Source: Cladocopium goreaui
Lineage: Eukaryota; Sar; Dinophyceae; Suessiales; Symbiodiniaceae
Direction: 5' to 3'
Length of the DNA: 64,000 nt
Assembly: GCA_947184155.2 (NCBI GenBank)
Contig: CAMXCT020000833.1
Span: 62,001-126,000, forward strand
Below, piece by piece: positions 1-12,599 of this stretch; within the stretch, counting starts at the first letter, position 1, and every line of letters begins with the position of its first letter. The notes beneath the pieces are model-generated. The model had not been told where the DNA came from. It was given only the letters and a program-made list of their open reading frames with translations, and searched no databases. Both the position numbers and the translations under genes were made by a program.

Positions 1-92
1 CCTATGTGGCGGGAGACTCAGGGGCTGAGGATGGCTGAGGTGTTCAAAATTTTGACCCTGGTGTCCTTTCAGTAATTTCCTAGCGTCACCAC

Positions 93-3000
93 TTGAATGA
101 ATCCTGGCCGATGACTGAGGTGATTTTCACCGTCCTCTCATTTGGTGCCCTGATGACATTGGGCTTGGGCCTCGCTGTGTCAGAAGCTGCCGTGGTGACA
201 GCTCTGTTTCTGGCTTTCTTGCAGGCTGGGGGAGGCTACTTGTATAGGCTATGTCGGGAGCCTCTCTGGAACTTTATGCAAGAACCAGGGTGCAAGTTTT
301 TTGACACGGAGAGAACGAGTTTTATTTTTTTGGGGGGTTCTATATGTGTGACTGTGAACCGCACTAAACCGAAGGTTTTCCACTTTTTACATCCGCCTGC
401 ACGTCACGCGGCCCGCGACGGCAAGAGTGACAGGTGGCCAGCATCGACGTGCTGATGGCAGCAAAGTCATCAGAGGAGGTGAAAAAACATGTCCCATGGC
501 AGCAATTCCAGAGGAGCCTCTACCATTTGTACATGGAGGTTGCAACTGTTCTCCTACCTACCAGCGGTTTCTAGGTACAGTGTGTTAACTGTTAACTATG
601 ATTGGAATTATAACCTAGTTGCCATCAGTAGGTGCCCTTGTTGACAGAGATTCTATGAAATTCTCGAGCGTAAGACCCCCCTCGTTGCTGTCAAGGCAAA
701 ACTCGGCCCCGACTTCATGACCTACACTTGGCTGGGAATCAATGTGGGGCAGGTCTTGAGCGCATCTCGGCCAAACAACTTCAGCCATTGGCCCAGCCAT
801 TCATTGCCCCAGCCATGGCTACCTGGCCACGTCAGGTGCTCTTTCTGGGCCCAGTGGTGGCCACCCTGGGAGCGCGGGCGCCCTACTGCTGTGCAGCTCC
901 CTTGGAGCCATGGCAGCAGATTTTTCCGGGGGAAGGGATTCGTAGCTGCTAGTGCTAGCTGCATTGATATCGTTGATATGTTAGTTATGTTAGTTGATTT
1001 TCAGTCGATATTCACATAGCCAGCTGGAGCAGCTGGAGGATCGGACGTGTACAGGTCTTGGTCGTGCTCTGGCCAGCCCTTGGCAACTTCATGGGGGAGC
1101 GCCCCACAGCGCCGCAGGGTTGGCCCATGGTCTTCCAGTAACTTGGAGGGCTCAAGGGTGCACCCAAAACAGGCTTGTTTCCCCAATTGTTTGACAAAGC
1201 CACAACTGTGAGTTTATCACCCAACATGGGCATTCCACGAAGCAACTTTTGGTTTTCAACCGAGACTTTGATGTAATTGGCCTGGATGAACATAGTCATG
1301 ATGCATGGGTATGGGCCTGGGTCAAGACGGGCCAAGACGGGCTACTAAAATCGAACGGAGCACCAGTAAGAATCACCAAGAACTGCAGTCCACATCCTGA
1401 CCCATACCAGTTTGGCTGGTCATTTGGGAAGTTTTTTGGAAGGCTTGCGGCTTACTTGTAAATGCAACGTCAGCGGCTGGTAATTCGGAAAGTAACGATG
1501 AGAACTTGAGTGTACCACCAAGGCAACACAAGGTGCTGTGCCGCTTGACCTTGCTGATTGGGGCCCTGGCTCTTTTCTTGGTAGTGCTGCTCTCAGCTCT
1601 TGATGTGAAGTGATCCGATTCCTTCATGGCTCGATTCAGTCATCCGCTGATGCTCCCAAGCTGCCCACGGCTGGCAATGACTTTCCTCACTTTACTTCAG
1701 CTTTTCCATGATGAGAGCCATTCAACGGCTGCTTTGGTTCCCCGGAGCCGCTGAGTATTTGTCCAAGGTCTCCACTTTTACCATGCACGACATCCAGTTG
1801 CTGAAGATCTCGGCTGGCATGGCTGCAGTCGTTCTGATGTCCTTTGCCATTTTCATCAGGTGCAGTTGGAAATGGGGCAATGACATGCAGAGGCAAGAGC
1901 TTGCGGAGGAGCAACTGTTGTTGTTCTGGAGCCTCTGGACTCGTAGCACCAGTTGCCTGCAACGGTTACAGTTAAATCCTTCACGGGTTACATGTGCTGG
2001 GTAGAACCTTTGGAGCAGAGATGACCATACCGGGTAGCCTGCCTCTTCCTAGCAGCCGACCAGAATGAATCCCCATGTTGTCGAGTCATGTCGAGTCAAC
2101 AGGTGGGAGATCGCTGGCCCAGTGATCTTCTTCTTCCTTTTGGGCCTGCTGAATCTCAACATTGACGGTGCTCTCTTCTATTTCTGCCGCTCAGCGGTTG
2201 ATTAGTGAAACATAGTGAAACCGTTTAACCCTTGCAGATCTTGCAGCCCAAAGGCCTGGGAAGCATTCGAAAGGCAAACACAATGGAAACGCTAAGGCAC
2301 TGATGATGCAGCTGAGTTCCCTGCTGGACCACACTTCAGCCCCAAGTTCTATATCACAGGCAGGGATCTTCAAACAATTACCCCACAACATTGGGCAGGT
2401 GAGCATCATCGAACATCCAAAAATGGTTCATTTTGAATCAGAACGATTAATTTTTGAGTTTTTCTCACCCTTTCACCAACTTTTCACCCAATTTTCCCAG
2501 GCTTTGGGATCTTTCCTGACCCCCAAAACAGCCAGGCCTCGGAGGGGCCACCTTTTTGGGCATCACCGTGGGCTACGCCACGGGGCCGGCGCTCTTCCGC
2601 TCCTGGAGCTATCGGAGCATTTGCCACGTGACCATTCTGATGCGGGTGCGCGGCCCAATGGGGGTTGGAGGATGGTGGTTTACATGGGTCATTAAATGTC
2701 CCCATGGGTCACATCACCCAACCATGAATGGTATATGGTCTTTTTGATGGCTATTATAAGGTGATGTCCAATATACCCAAAATGGGACATTTACCAACCC
2801 CTGGTTTAAGTTTAAGGTCCAAGGATTATTGTTACTGTTGTTACTACTTGGTTTTGAAGTTTAAGGGCTGCCCCTGTCACCGACCCCAGCAATGATACGG
2901 TATCATTAATTAATGATTAATGTCTCACACACGCACAATTTATATTGATGTATATTGCATACATATCTCTGTGTGTGTGTTTATACTTGAAGCACCAAGG

Positions 3001-5140
3001 CCTTCTCTACGAAACCTTGCTTGGAACCTAAGCAAGAGGAAACCTCTCGGAGGGCTGGCGCCCTATCCTGCGTGACGTTGCTTTCTGAACCGAGTAGAAA
3101 CTATAAGTCAGAATTTCAGCACCATGGCATTCTCTACGAAACCTTGCTCAGAAATCTTGCGTCGGAACCAAAGCAAGAGGGAATCCATTGGAGGGCTAAA
3201 ACACCATGGCAGTGAAGGACGGACGGGCTTCCGTGCTGGCGCCCTGTCCTGCTTAACGTTATTTAAGGTTGCCTTTTGAACCGATTAGAAACTACAGGTC
3301 CAAATTTCATAGCACCCAGGGCTTCTCTACGAAACCTTGCTTGGAAATTGTTTGGGAACTGAAGCAAGAAGGAACACTTCGGAGGGTGAAGACACCATGG
3401 GAGTGAAGGACGGACGGGGTCCCGTGCTGGCGCCGTGTCCTGCTTAACGTTGCTTTCTGAACCGATTAGAAACTTCTGGGCCCAATTTTCATAGCACCCA
3501 GGTCTTAAAAACCGAAGCAAAAGGGAACCCGTTGGAAGGTTAAAACACCTTGCTGCTCTTTTTCGGCACTTGCTGCTTGTAATCTCTTCTCTAATGCTCT
3601 CCTCTTTGCTGTCGGCAGGGGTTGGCGGATATATTTTTTAGTTGGGTGATGTTGGATTCAATAATAATTATTGCCACGATGTTTGAGATGTATGATATGA
3701 TCTTTAGTTGGATGACGTTGGATGTTGCCAGAACAGCGAGCAAAAACTGAAGGATGATATCAACTGGACCAACTAAATCAGTTTTGTGAGTTGGGTGATA
3801 ACATGTGACAACCACCAATCAGATGCTGGTTTTCTTTTCTCTTTACGAAGAAGCAGATGGATGTTCGAGCTAAGTGCATAGAGAGTCCCCCTATTCTCTG
3901 TGCATGAAGCAAACCAAAGGGGTAAATGGGGTCATCATTAGGTAGCTTAGGGGAAGAGTTAAGGATGGAACAAAAGTCTTACTTTTTTTTTTGGATGGGA
4001 ACATCCTCAATGGGCAAGTTTGCGTGATAGAACCTTCACCTGAAATCCAGGTCGTAACTCAGCTTGCCATGGTGCCGTTGCTGCGGCGCAGCGGCTTTGG
4101 TGTACCGGACAGCGTGTGGCTGCTGGCAGTGATGGGCATAGACAGCGGGCAGCTCAGGAACCGAGGGAAGATATGGAAGCAAACATAGTTGGTCTTCAAC
4201 TCATTCAAAGTAACCCGGAAGATATAAGAACCATATTTACATTTACCGATTTACTATCATTTTAGTTAGTAAGGTTTTACGTTTCTATCCTTGGGGGTTG
4301 CTATACGGGACCGGTCAAAACTTCAAACACATTACAGTACAGTATATATCTTCCACATGATTGGTATCGCGGGGATTAAGATCCACAAGTTCCAGCCTTT
4401 TTGATGTGAACTACAGGGCCCTTTCTTTTTTTTAAATATAAATCCATATCAATATCCATTTGTCCAACGAAAGCCGGGGAGTCAAAAACCATTTTATGGG
4501 GATCAAACCGCTAGTGGCTGGTTAGCTGTTTCATTCTTGACCATTCAGCGATATTCAGCGCCCTGGGTCAGCAACTGTCGAGTCAATTCTCTGGGATGTG
4601 TTGAAGGTATCAAGCAGATAAGGTCATCTGGGTATAACTCAAAATTATGGGACTTCAAAATATTCATGGTTTCCGCATGACAGACCTTGGTGGTTCTATT
4701 TGCATACTATTCTTGAGCAATAGTGTATATACCCTGCCAGAAGCAAGCTGGGCCACAGGAAGCACTCGCATCATGTTGCCCACGAGGCATCGTGCAAGCC
4801 TGGAGATGGATTCCAAAGCAGGCAGTGAACGCGAACAAAACTTGACATGTTCTTGCAGATGGGATGGCCCCATCTGGGTATGGCACACAATTAGCTATTA
4901 TTTTTTCTAAAATTAGGTGGTTCAGTACAACACAATCTTATTAGGTCCATTGGTGCTCTATTTTTGCGTCATGGCCATGAGTGAGAGAGAGTTGGCTTCG
5001 GACACAAAGATCGTCATGGCCACTGGCCGTCCGACTCCTGATGCGAAGGTTTTGGCAGCGCATTTAGCACCCAAAGGTGTGGAGGCTACATGCTTGGGCC
5101 TGCATGCTGGGACCTTCAACATGGCCAATATCCTGAGTTG
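93..5140 (+). CDS. Folate-biopterin transporter family (FBT/BT1) gene, multi-exon, partial
   Basis: This is a multi-pass membrane carrier of the FBT/BT1 branch of the major facilitator superfamily, whose characterised members move folates or pterins. Six exons splice in phase: 2103-2185, 2297-2359, 2545-2645, 4051-4144, 4787-4821 and 5049-about 5140. Together they read through NLNIDGALFYF, FPAGPHFSPKFYITG, a GYATGP segment, VPDSVWLLAVMGID, AWRWIPK and the family-like LAPKGVEATCLGLHAGTFN. Upstream pieces with the same look are about 654-751 (PDFMTYTWLGINVGQV), about 1531-1610 (a hydrophobic helix starting VLCRLTLLIGALAL) and 1708-1960 (another helix plus a loop). A helix at 93-260 may also belong. 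Donors are GC at 2186, 2360, 4145 and 4822 and GT at 2646; all five acceptors are AG|G. The N-terminus and the last exon(s) were not located. The family call is from recalled motifs, not a search; the substrate is unknown. Confidence 0.72.
2985..3505. repeat. Three imperfect tandem units inside the transporter intron
   Basis: Units of about 130, 190 and 190 bp begin near 2990, 3118 and 3310. Each carries CTTCTCTACGAAACCTTGC, then an AAGCAAGAGGGAA-like block, GGCGCCCT(G)TCCTGC and GAACCGA(T)TAGAAACTA. They lie in the intron 2646-4050. No coding potential is shared between units. Confidence 0.7.
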
Positions 5141-6880
5141 AGCACTCAGTTGCCTCATGTGAGAGTTGCTCACTTCCACATTTGCTTACTGTAACACATC
5201 TTAACACAAGGGTCCTCTATATGGTCCTCTCAAGCGCTGGAAAGCTTGAAGTGTGGTATGAGGCTCCTATTGCGGAAGTTTCATTCTTGGCTACTTTGGA
5301 GTGTCACCCAGAGGCCCTTCAGTGATACATTCTTCTTCCCCATGCTGAAGTTCCTTGTGTGCATGTGCGCAGTGCTTTTTTTTGGGGGGGGTCCGGGTGA
5401 GCAGCGGTTTGAAGTTGGAGCGGCACATTTCTTCTGTTGGGACGCTGCCAAAGATTCCGGGCAGATTCTTGACACATTCTGCAAGCAGATGGCATCGCTG
5501 CGAAAGCATGAGGAGCCCCACTGGAAGCTGGCAAGTTCGACAACCTCTGGAAAGTACAGCTTCTTGGCTTTTGGATTTCAGAAGTGGCACAGCTGAAGGC
5601 TGAGAGGGGTGCCAGCTGACGGGATCAATGGCATCAGTTAATCACTTGACTTGTTTTCTGGGTCTCTAAGATTAGCCCGGGATGACCCACGTAAAAACTA
5701 AGTCGTCTGCTGGGCGTCTAAGATTACAAACAGCACCGGGATGAAAGATGAGGAAAGCTCAGACTTTGTCTGAGGTGCATGTCAGCTCTTCTTCCCTTGC
5801 TCTTGCTGTTCTTAGTTCCGATGCTGGTTCCAAAGAAAGCGCAAACCGAGCCCCTCTTGGAGGACAGCTGCTGGTTTGGAGTGATGGGATCCATGGCGTC
5901 AAAATTGCAGGGATTTTGACAGCGTGATCCTCCAAAAAAATAGAAAAGTAAACCATCATCAACTTGTCATCAACCATCAAAATCGTACGAAGTCACTTTT
6001 CCATCTCGTCTAGGATTCCTATAGGCCTTGATTAGGTTTCACCAAACGTTGTGTGACTGTGGCTCCAGGAGCATGATGACTCAGCCACACACAACTCTCT
6101 CTTTGAGAGATTTACACAGAGATGACTTCCGTGCTTTCACGCCTGTTTGCGTCTTGCGTCCAGAATCTGACCAATAACACCGAAGCTGGAAGACTCTGGA
6201 AATTGTAGTATCTAATCACCGTTCAGCTGGGTGGCTGGTCTTGGTAATATGTGCTTTGACGCATCTTCTGGGCGAAAGTGTTGCGCAGACGCTTCGCAGC
6301 ATAGTTATTCGAGCGAAAACGACTGACTACATGCTGGAAAGGTGGATCGTCTGGCAGACATAATAAGAAACCATCCAATCCCACACCCAAGAATAAACCC
6401 CAATAGGGGATGGCTTGTTGTTGGGTTTACAAAATTAGGGGTGTAATGTGATTGGCTGGGTATGTTGGGACCCCTGTGCCTCTTTGGTTTCATCGAATCT
6501 TGTCCTTCGTTGATCAGGTTGGTCGAGACCCGGGTTCAGGCACAAGATGACTTGCGTGCTCCTTGTGTGTTGATATGCGCCAGGGATGTGTCAAGTGGTC
6601 AAGATGTGCACCAAGACCTCATATTACATTTTATGATCTATGTGTTTCCTATGGTTTTCCTATGGTGTCCCATGAAAACCTCCATTGAATCACTATTTTT
6701 TTAGCAACATCAGTGGAAGAGCCAGTGGTTTCATTCAAGCCATTTTGAATGACCGCCTTGGGAGGTGCAGCAAAAAGCCCAAGAGTTGGCCGGGGTTTTA
6801 GGGGCCCCAGGGGGCAGCGATCTAGTGGGGGCTGATCCACCAGATCTGGTCATTGTCATGTTAAGATACGTTAAGATATG
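5141..6880. other. Mostly non-coding; one possible exon at about 5395-5596
   Basis: No recognisable gene. At 5395-5596 the + strand is open in two overlapping frames, one reading GEQRFEVGAAHFFCWDAAK, but neither matches a family I know. It could be an unplaced 3' exon of the transporter or chance. The rest shows no repeats or coding signal that I can support. Confidence 0.3.
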
Positions 6881-6881
6881 T

Positions 6882-6985
6882 TACCCTCTGGTAATTTAAC
6901 GTAGCTATTGAAAATGATCATTTATAGTGTTTTTTCCAATTAAAAATGGTGATTTTCCATAGTTATGTTAGTTTACCAGAGGGTA
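6882..6985. mobile_element. MITE copy 1 (TA target site, CCCTCTGGTAA ends)
   Basis: This 104-bp element begins TACCCTCTGGTAA and ends with the inverse TTACCAGAGGGTA. It has an AT-rich, largely self-complementary middle (CTATTGAAAATG and AATGGTGATTTTCCATAG arms). Near-identical copies lie at 19348-19451 and 53702-53809. The dinucleotide TA at both ends of every copy fits the TA target duplication of Tc1/mariner-type non-autonomous elements. There is no ORF. Confidence 0.8.
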
Positions 6986-7260
6986 AGATATGTTCAGATA
7001 TGTTAACATGACTCCGCATTCTATTCTGGGGCACTCAAAATTGAAACCATACTCGGTCAAGTCTGTGTGAGCTTTCGTCGAAAGAAGCGGACAGACGACA
7101 AGTGGAAGATGAGAGGTTGCTGTTGTGGGCACGTTGTCTAGGAATATACATATCGATATGTCAGCGCAGATCTCCAGCTTGGGGTGCATCCACCCTCCAT
7201 CTCTATGAAGCTCACGCTAGCAACATCAGAGCGTTCAAGTGATGCTTGGGGGCAACTGAG

Positions 7261-7353
7261 GCAACAACACAAGAACAGCTCAACAAGAAGTTCATCGAGC
7301 TGGCCCAGGAAAAGGAGGCCCGCCTATTGGATGAGTTTCTGACCTCACGATAG
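7261..7353 (+). CDS. Possible terminal exon, charged coiled-coil segment
   Basis: After an AG|G acceptor-like site the frame reads EQLNKKFIELAQEKEARLLDE and stops at TAG 7351-7353. The heptad-like spacing of L, F and A with many E, K and Q suggests a coiled coil. The parent gene was not assembled. The call is tentative because the segment is only about 30 codons long. Confidence 0.4.
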   Translation, partial: ATTQEQLNKKFIELAQEKEARLLDEFLTSR

Positions 7354-7433
7354 AATGAGGTCGAAGTTGGATACTCTTTCAAGATGCATAGATTTCACTT
7401 GAGATCTTGAGCGTCAGTTGATGTAGGGAGGGC

Positions 7434-7757
7434 TTGGGTGCTGAGAACCTCAGGGTAGCTGCCAGACCAAGATGCAGCCGCAGCCCTTTGATTTTGCAAC
7501 CATGGGTGCTTGCAGCATTTCGAGACAAGCTTGAAGCATTGCATATCATGTCCGGTGGCAGCAGCATGAGAACCAGAACCAGTTTTATGCCTTGCCCAAA
7601 CTCCTGTTGGTTTGGCTCAAGCATTTGTGCTGAGAATCGGGTATATTTCTCAGCTGAAAGGAGCATTGCTGCTCGAATGGCGATGCCATTGGACCAATGT
7701 GAGGCTCGACGGTTGACAGAACTTGAAGACATGCCAGGGCGGCACCTCAGACTATGA
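7434..7757 (+). CDS. Unassigned 107-codon open frame
   Basis: An ATG-to-stop frame on the + strand that I do not recognise. The opposite strand is also open (7379-7900, 173 codons), and part of that overlaps the duplicated segment, so openness alone is weak evidence. No domain, signal or membrane segment is evident. Confidence 0.2.
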   Translation: MGAENLRVAARPRCSRSPLILQPWVLAAFRDKLEALHIMSGGSSMRTRTSFMPCPNSCWFGSSICAENRVYFSAERSIAARMAMPLDQCEARRLTELEDMPGRHLRL

Positions 7758-7827
7758 TTGCCTTGTTGAGGAGTTCTGGCTTTTTGGCAGCCCAAGGAAA
7801 CGAACATAAACGAACAACTGCAAAGTT

Positions 7828-8605
7828 GCAAGAGGCATCCTGGTCTAGCCATAGCTCTGCGGGGGTTGCTGCCCTGCCTGGCACCTAATTTTTGAAACAT
7901 CCAAATGGTGCTGTGCTGGCCACCTCACTACGGGAGGCATCTCGGAGTGCGCTGGATCGTGGGGATCTTAGATCGGATAGAAAAATGATGAAAAATGGCA
8001 CATTCGATTCCATGTCCCGGGAAGTATTGCGTGAAGCAGATCTAGGTCCAACGAAACTAGAGTTTTTTGATGATTTTGGATACCGAAAACTAGGCATGTG
8101 AGCTTTGATCCCTGTATCAATCATCTATCTTGCTCCCAGTGGCAATCTGTTTAGGTACCACATCAGATCGGCAGTGGTACATCCACAAGACCTTTGTGCA
8201 GGTCGATGAGGTCCTAGAGGACAGGGTAGGGCCTGGTAGGGACGATCTGCGGACATCATTTTGTGGCAGTGGCCAGCGGCCAGGAGCCACCAGCAAAGCG
8301 TCGGGCGTGCTCGGAGCCACCTGAGCCTCCCTGTCGCTCTGATCCATTTGTATATCAGGCACTGATGTCACATCCGTTTCAGAAATTGCACAGCAGAGGA
8401 TTTCAGCTCAGGGTTTCCAATAGCAGCATGCGTCCTAGAAGCCATGTAGCCAGCAGCATCCAGCAGCCCATCGGCCGTCACTGCCGTCACTGACTTAGCG
8501 GCAGGCCTCTGAAGCCGCTGAAGCAAAGCGGCAGGACATGGAGCAACCCTTGGTGGCCGAGGCCACTCCGGAGGGTGCATTTGTGGCACCTTGGTCAGGG
8601 ATGAG
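7828..8605. repeat. Tandem segmental duplication, left copy
   Basis: The segment from GCAAGAGGCATCCTGG to TTGGTCAGGGATG recurs at 8809-9569 with only a handful of substitutions and one 17-bp deletion (at the CTCTGAAGCCGCTGAAGC stretch). Both copies retain the same open frames, for example 8263-8493 on + and its counterpart 9246-9476, and 8117-8371 on - with 9100-9354. No family is recognisable. Divergence of roughly 1-2 percent implies a recent event. Confidence 0.85.
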
Positions 8606-8808
8606 TATCATACAAACCTATATATAGCCTATATATATATATATCTCTCTCTCTATATCTGTCTATCTGTCTATCTCTCTGTCTATCTGTCTATCTCTCT
8701 GTCTATCTGTTTATCTGTTTGTCTGTCTATCTATCTATCTGTCTGTCTGTTTGTCTGTCTGTCTGCCTGTCTATCTATCTGTCTATCTATCTATCTATCT
8801 ATCTATCT
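8606..8808. repeat. Microsatellite (TATC/TGTC) between the duplicated segments
   Basis: Runs of TCTCTA, TCTGTC and TCTA-type tetranucleotides. It sits exactly between the two duplicated copies and ends immediately before the second copy begins at 8809. Confidence 0.9.
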
Positions 8809-9569
8809 GCAAGAGGCATCCTGGTCTAGCCATAGCTCTGCGGGGGTTGCTGCCCTGCCCGACACCTAATTTTTTGAAACATCCAAATGGTGCTATGCTG
8901 GCCACCTCACTACGGGAGGCATCTCGGAGTGCGCTCGATCGTGGGGATCTTAGAAAGGGATAGAAAAATGATGAAAAATTGCACATTCGATTCTATGTCC
9001 CGGGAAGTATTGCGTGAAGCAGATCTAGGTCCAAAGAAACTAGAGTTTTTTGATGATTTTGGATACCGAAAACCAGGCATGTGAGCTTTGATCCCTGTAT
9101 CAATCATTTATCTTGCTGCCAGTGGCAATCTGTTTAGGTACCACATCAGATCGGCAGTGGTACATCCACAAGACCTTTGTGCAGGTCGATGAGGTCCGAG
9201 AGGACAGGGTAGGGCCTGGTAGGGACGATCTGCGGACATCATTTTGTGGCAGTGGCCAGCGGCCAGGAGCCACCAGCAAAGCGTCGGGCGTGCTCGGAGC
9301 CACCTGAGCCTCCCTGTCGCTCTGATCCATTTGTATATCAGGCACTGATGTCACATCCGTTTCAGAAATTGCACAGCAGAGGATTTCAGCTCAGGGTTTC
9401 CAATAGCAGCATGCGTCCTAGAAGCCATGTAGCCAGCAGCATCCAGCAGCCCATCGGCCGTCACTGCCGTCACTGACTTAGCGGCAGGCCTCTGCGGCAG
9501 GACATGGAGCAACCCTTGGTGGCCGAGGCCACTCCGGAGGGTGCATTTGTGGCACCTTGGTCAGGGATG
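8809..9569. repeat. Tandem segmental duplication, right copy
   Basis: Counterpart of 7828-8605 with an offset of 981 bp at its left end and 966 bp at its right end, the dif­ference being a short deletion near 9494. Differences are scattered single bases, such as ATCGGA versus AAAGGGA near 8952. Confidence 0.85.
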
Positions 9570-9856
9570 GGTATCCTATGTCCATACAAACCCCGCATAT
9601 TTTTGGCGGGGTTTGTGGTTTCCATTGTGGGTGTCTGAGCATAGGGTCTATTCCCAAAGATGGTCTATCCCTGATATCTTTCCCCAAAAACGCTGAAACA
9701 TGGCGATAAATATAAACCATGTGATTTTGGAGGATAACATATTCTGTACAGTAAATGTACCATACCTACCCGGAAGATGATCCCAACGTCTCATCATACA
9801 ATTTCCAAAGACTTCAAAACACCAACAACTTTGGGATGTTTCAGGTCATTGCTAGT

Positions 9857-9988
9857 AATGTCAACCCTGGATTAATAAAGCCCTAGGCTGTTTAATTGGG
9901 AGGGTACCATTTAAGTATCAGATGATGACTATTGGAGGAGTACCCCCCTAATTAATAAGCAATGGTTTATGAATCCGGGGTTGACATT
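9857..9988. mobile_element. MITE with AATGTCAACCC terminal inverted repeats
   Basis: The left end AATGTCAACCCTGGATTAAT and the right end, read on the other strand as AATGTCAACCCCGGATTCAT, form inverted repeats of about 25 bp around a 130-bp AT-rich body without an ORF. A solitary arm of the same family lies at 12499-12522. Confidence 0.7.
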
Positions 9989-10035
9989 CGAGATCTTCCA
10001 TTTCTTGTTATGTACCGTTTGTTCTCAGCTCTCAG

Positions 10036-10919
10036 GAAGATGTGGACGACCTGATAGATTTCACGGAGCAACATGGAGCCGTGAAAGCCCCAGCACAGAA
10101 ATCCACATCTTTGAGCAGCCGGTTGGTGTTGCAGTTATTCAGCCACTGCTTCAATTGGCAGGAGGCACCTGAGGAAATAGTTGAATTCGAACAACTTGGA
10201 ACTCTTAACTTTTTTTCTGAGGGGGGGGGCCGCCAACTACTATTACTTCCACGAAATTAATCTCCGGGAAGGAGGGGGGTTCAAAAAAAAACGGTTTCAC
10301 GTACGCCCTCTCAATTGGCTTAAGTGAAAACCAACAGGAAACCTTAATCACAAAATGAATCCACATGAATGGTGATAAAAATCAGGGTTTCCTGCGAAGT
10401 TGTCCCGCCAACCACTTGACACTCTACTTGAGGCCTGCTCCTACTCTGATGCAGCGCAGGGATGGAACCCTGCGCAGATGGTCGCAGCCAGCTTGCAGGT
10501 CAGCACGCTGCAGATGTGTATCGCGGATGTGTCCGCCATGGTTTGCCAGATGTTCCCACAATCTGACATAGCTTGGTGTCAGTGGATGCGAATTCTTCAA
10601 TGCTTCATTTCTCTTCTCCACTTTGTGTCTTTTCCGTGGCGCATGAGGCGGATCTTCGACAGGAGATGCGGAGGGAACATCTTTGTGTGTTGGTTTTCAG
10701 TCACCACATATCAAGTCCAAGGCCCCAAGGCCAGGTCACGAAGGTCGCATTGCAGTGCAAAAAGGGGTCGCTCTTGGTGAGGAGGGTGAGAAGGCTGCGG
10801 CTTTGGAGAACCAGCAGCTGGAAGAGCAGTGTGATGAACTGAAGCTGGAGGTTGAATCCGTGAAGGTTGCCAAAGAAAAGATCAAAATGAAGAGGGTTGC
10901 GACCCCCATGAAACTTTGA
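10036..10919 (+). CDS. Unrecognised multi-exon gene, 3' part ending in a coiled coil
   Basis: Four + strand segments look coding. About 10036-10175 reads VDDLIDFTEQHGAVKAPAQK then a hydrophobic helix. About 10400-10565 reads LDTLLEACSYSDAAQGWNPA and a Cys/Met-rich helix. About 10640-10680 reads AHEADLRQEMRREH. About 10785-10919 reads EKAAALENQQLEEQCDELKL followed by more heptads and a stop after ATPMKL. The last segment is a clear coiled coil. Exon edges are not fixed. I recognise no family, and whether all four belong to one transcript is inference. Confidence 0.45.
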
Positions 10920-11340
10920 AGCATGCTGTACTTGAAAGTTGTTCTGTGGATTTCTCAGAAAAGGAATTGAACTTTATCGGGCTGCGTCTCAATATGTCTC
11001 AATGCTTTTCAAGGAAAAGGCTCAGGCTAGCGGGTTAAAGGCCGGCGACATTCGAAGGTGATGAAACTACATGGAGTGGAGCATGCCAGGATTTGATATG
11101 ATTTGTCTTCGTCACATTTCCTGGCCGGTGATGCATGATGGCTCTGCATTTGACAAGGAAAGCTAGGCCCATGGCCGAAAAATCTCCGAGTGCGCCGCTG
11201 CCAATGGCAGCCAGCGACAAGCACCAGGCCAAAGTAGAGCAATCTGGATCTGATTGTTTTTTTTTCCTGACCCCTATGCGTCATTTGCCATATGCGCACA
11301 TACACACAAAAAAAATACATGCAAATACATGATGAATCAT

Positions 11341-12215
11341 ACATGTACAGTATATGTATATATATATATATAATATATATAGATCGATCGATCGACCGAT
11401 CGATAGATAGATAGATAAGGTAGGTTGGTCGATAGATGGACCTATGGGTCGATAGATATGCCGGATACATCCGGATACACAATGCATTGATACAGGATAC
11501 ATAAGATGATGAGTACTGACATGGCCAGGTGGTTGTACTTGTTGCGGTTCTTGGAGCTTGCTCACATCCAAGGCAAACTGGGAGTGCTTTGGAGGAAGAC
11601 AAGGATGTGCAGGACACGACTTGGTCCCAGGAGCCAGAGGAATTGGATGAAGGATCGCTTGGCATTTTGCCTGGAAGGTTTTCCGTGTGCACATGTTGTT
11701 TGCATAGATTTGCTTATCTATGCATTTATATAGATATATATATATATACATTTATGTACACACACACATATATACATTTATGTATACATATATATACATT
11801 TATGTATACATATATATATATGTATGTATATATATATGTATATATATGTATATGTATATTTTAATTTTTACATATGCCTAATCACCCTGGAGTAGATCCT
11901 GGCGTAGATAAGATATGGACATGTCCAAGCCTCCTCATGAAAATGGGAATAGCTTTGAACAATCCATATTTTATCCACTTCAGGTTGGTTACGTATAAGA
12001 AACACACACACATATATATACATATATGTAATGTAATGTAATGTAATGCAATGCAATGCAATGTAATGTAATGTAATGTAATGTAATGTAGTGTATCTGT
12101 GACATACACGCATACATGCGCATGTGTGTATATATATAATATACATGCACACATGCGTGCAATATTAGTATAGTCTATTTTTTTAAACACGCACAAACAC
12201 GCACACACATATATA
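11341..12215. repeat. Cluster of simple repeats
   Basis: Contains a (GATC/GATA) run at about 11380-11455, (TATATATGTA) runs at 11720-11865, a pentanucleotide TAATG/CAATG array at 12026-12092, and short (AC) and (AT) runs to 12215. Open frames across these runs come from repeat periodicity and are not genes. Between 11480 and 11720 there is unique sequence with no supported gene. Confidence 0.85.
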
Positions 12216-12307
12216 TATATCTCTCTTTTTCGATGGCAAGGGAGCCGAGAGAAATCACAGATAGACTTGCACTCAGTTCATGTTTTCTCCTGGCTCATGG
12301 CATCAGG

Positions 12308-12429
12308 ATTGAACAAGGCTCGAAGAAGGCAGGAGAAGAAGAAAGAGAAGCGCCGGAAACACCGGGCAGACGATGAAAAAAGCCGCGACCAGCACAAGGC
12401 GAGTGATGCAGAGTCCAAAGGTCAGAAGG
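12308..12429 (+). CDS. Possible exon, highly charged Lys/Arg-rich segment
   Basis: The + frame reads LNKARRRQEKKKEKRRKHRA followed by DDEKSRDQHKASDAE. It lies between an AG|G acceptor-like site (CATCAG|GATTG) and a GT donor-like site (CAGAAG|GTGACT). The segment is basic and probably helical or disordered. No family, and no partner exons placed. Confidence 0.4.
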
Positions 12430-12498
12430 TGACTCGCCAGCTCTTTAGTGGGCAGCTGGTGGATGGTGGAAAAGAAACACATTTTTTTGGTTGTTTGT

Positions 12499-12522
12499 AA
12501 TGTCAACCCCGGATTAATGAAC
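12499..12522. mobile_element. Solitary arm of the AATGTCAACCC MITE family
   Basis: AATGTCAACCCCGGATTAAT matches the terminal repeat of the element at 9857-9988. No partner arm was found downstream, so this is a relic. Confidence 0.55.
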
Positions 12523-12599
12523 GCCGACTATTATATAAACATATCCAAAAATGTGATAAATTCCATCAAAATTGGCGCCCCCGTGTTCATAGACTTGAT

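Noticed and set aside
7379..7900. 173-codon reverse-strand frame
   Set aside because: No motif, overlaps the duplicated segment, and all confident genes are on +.
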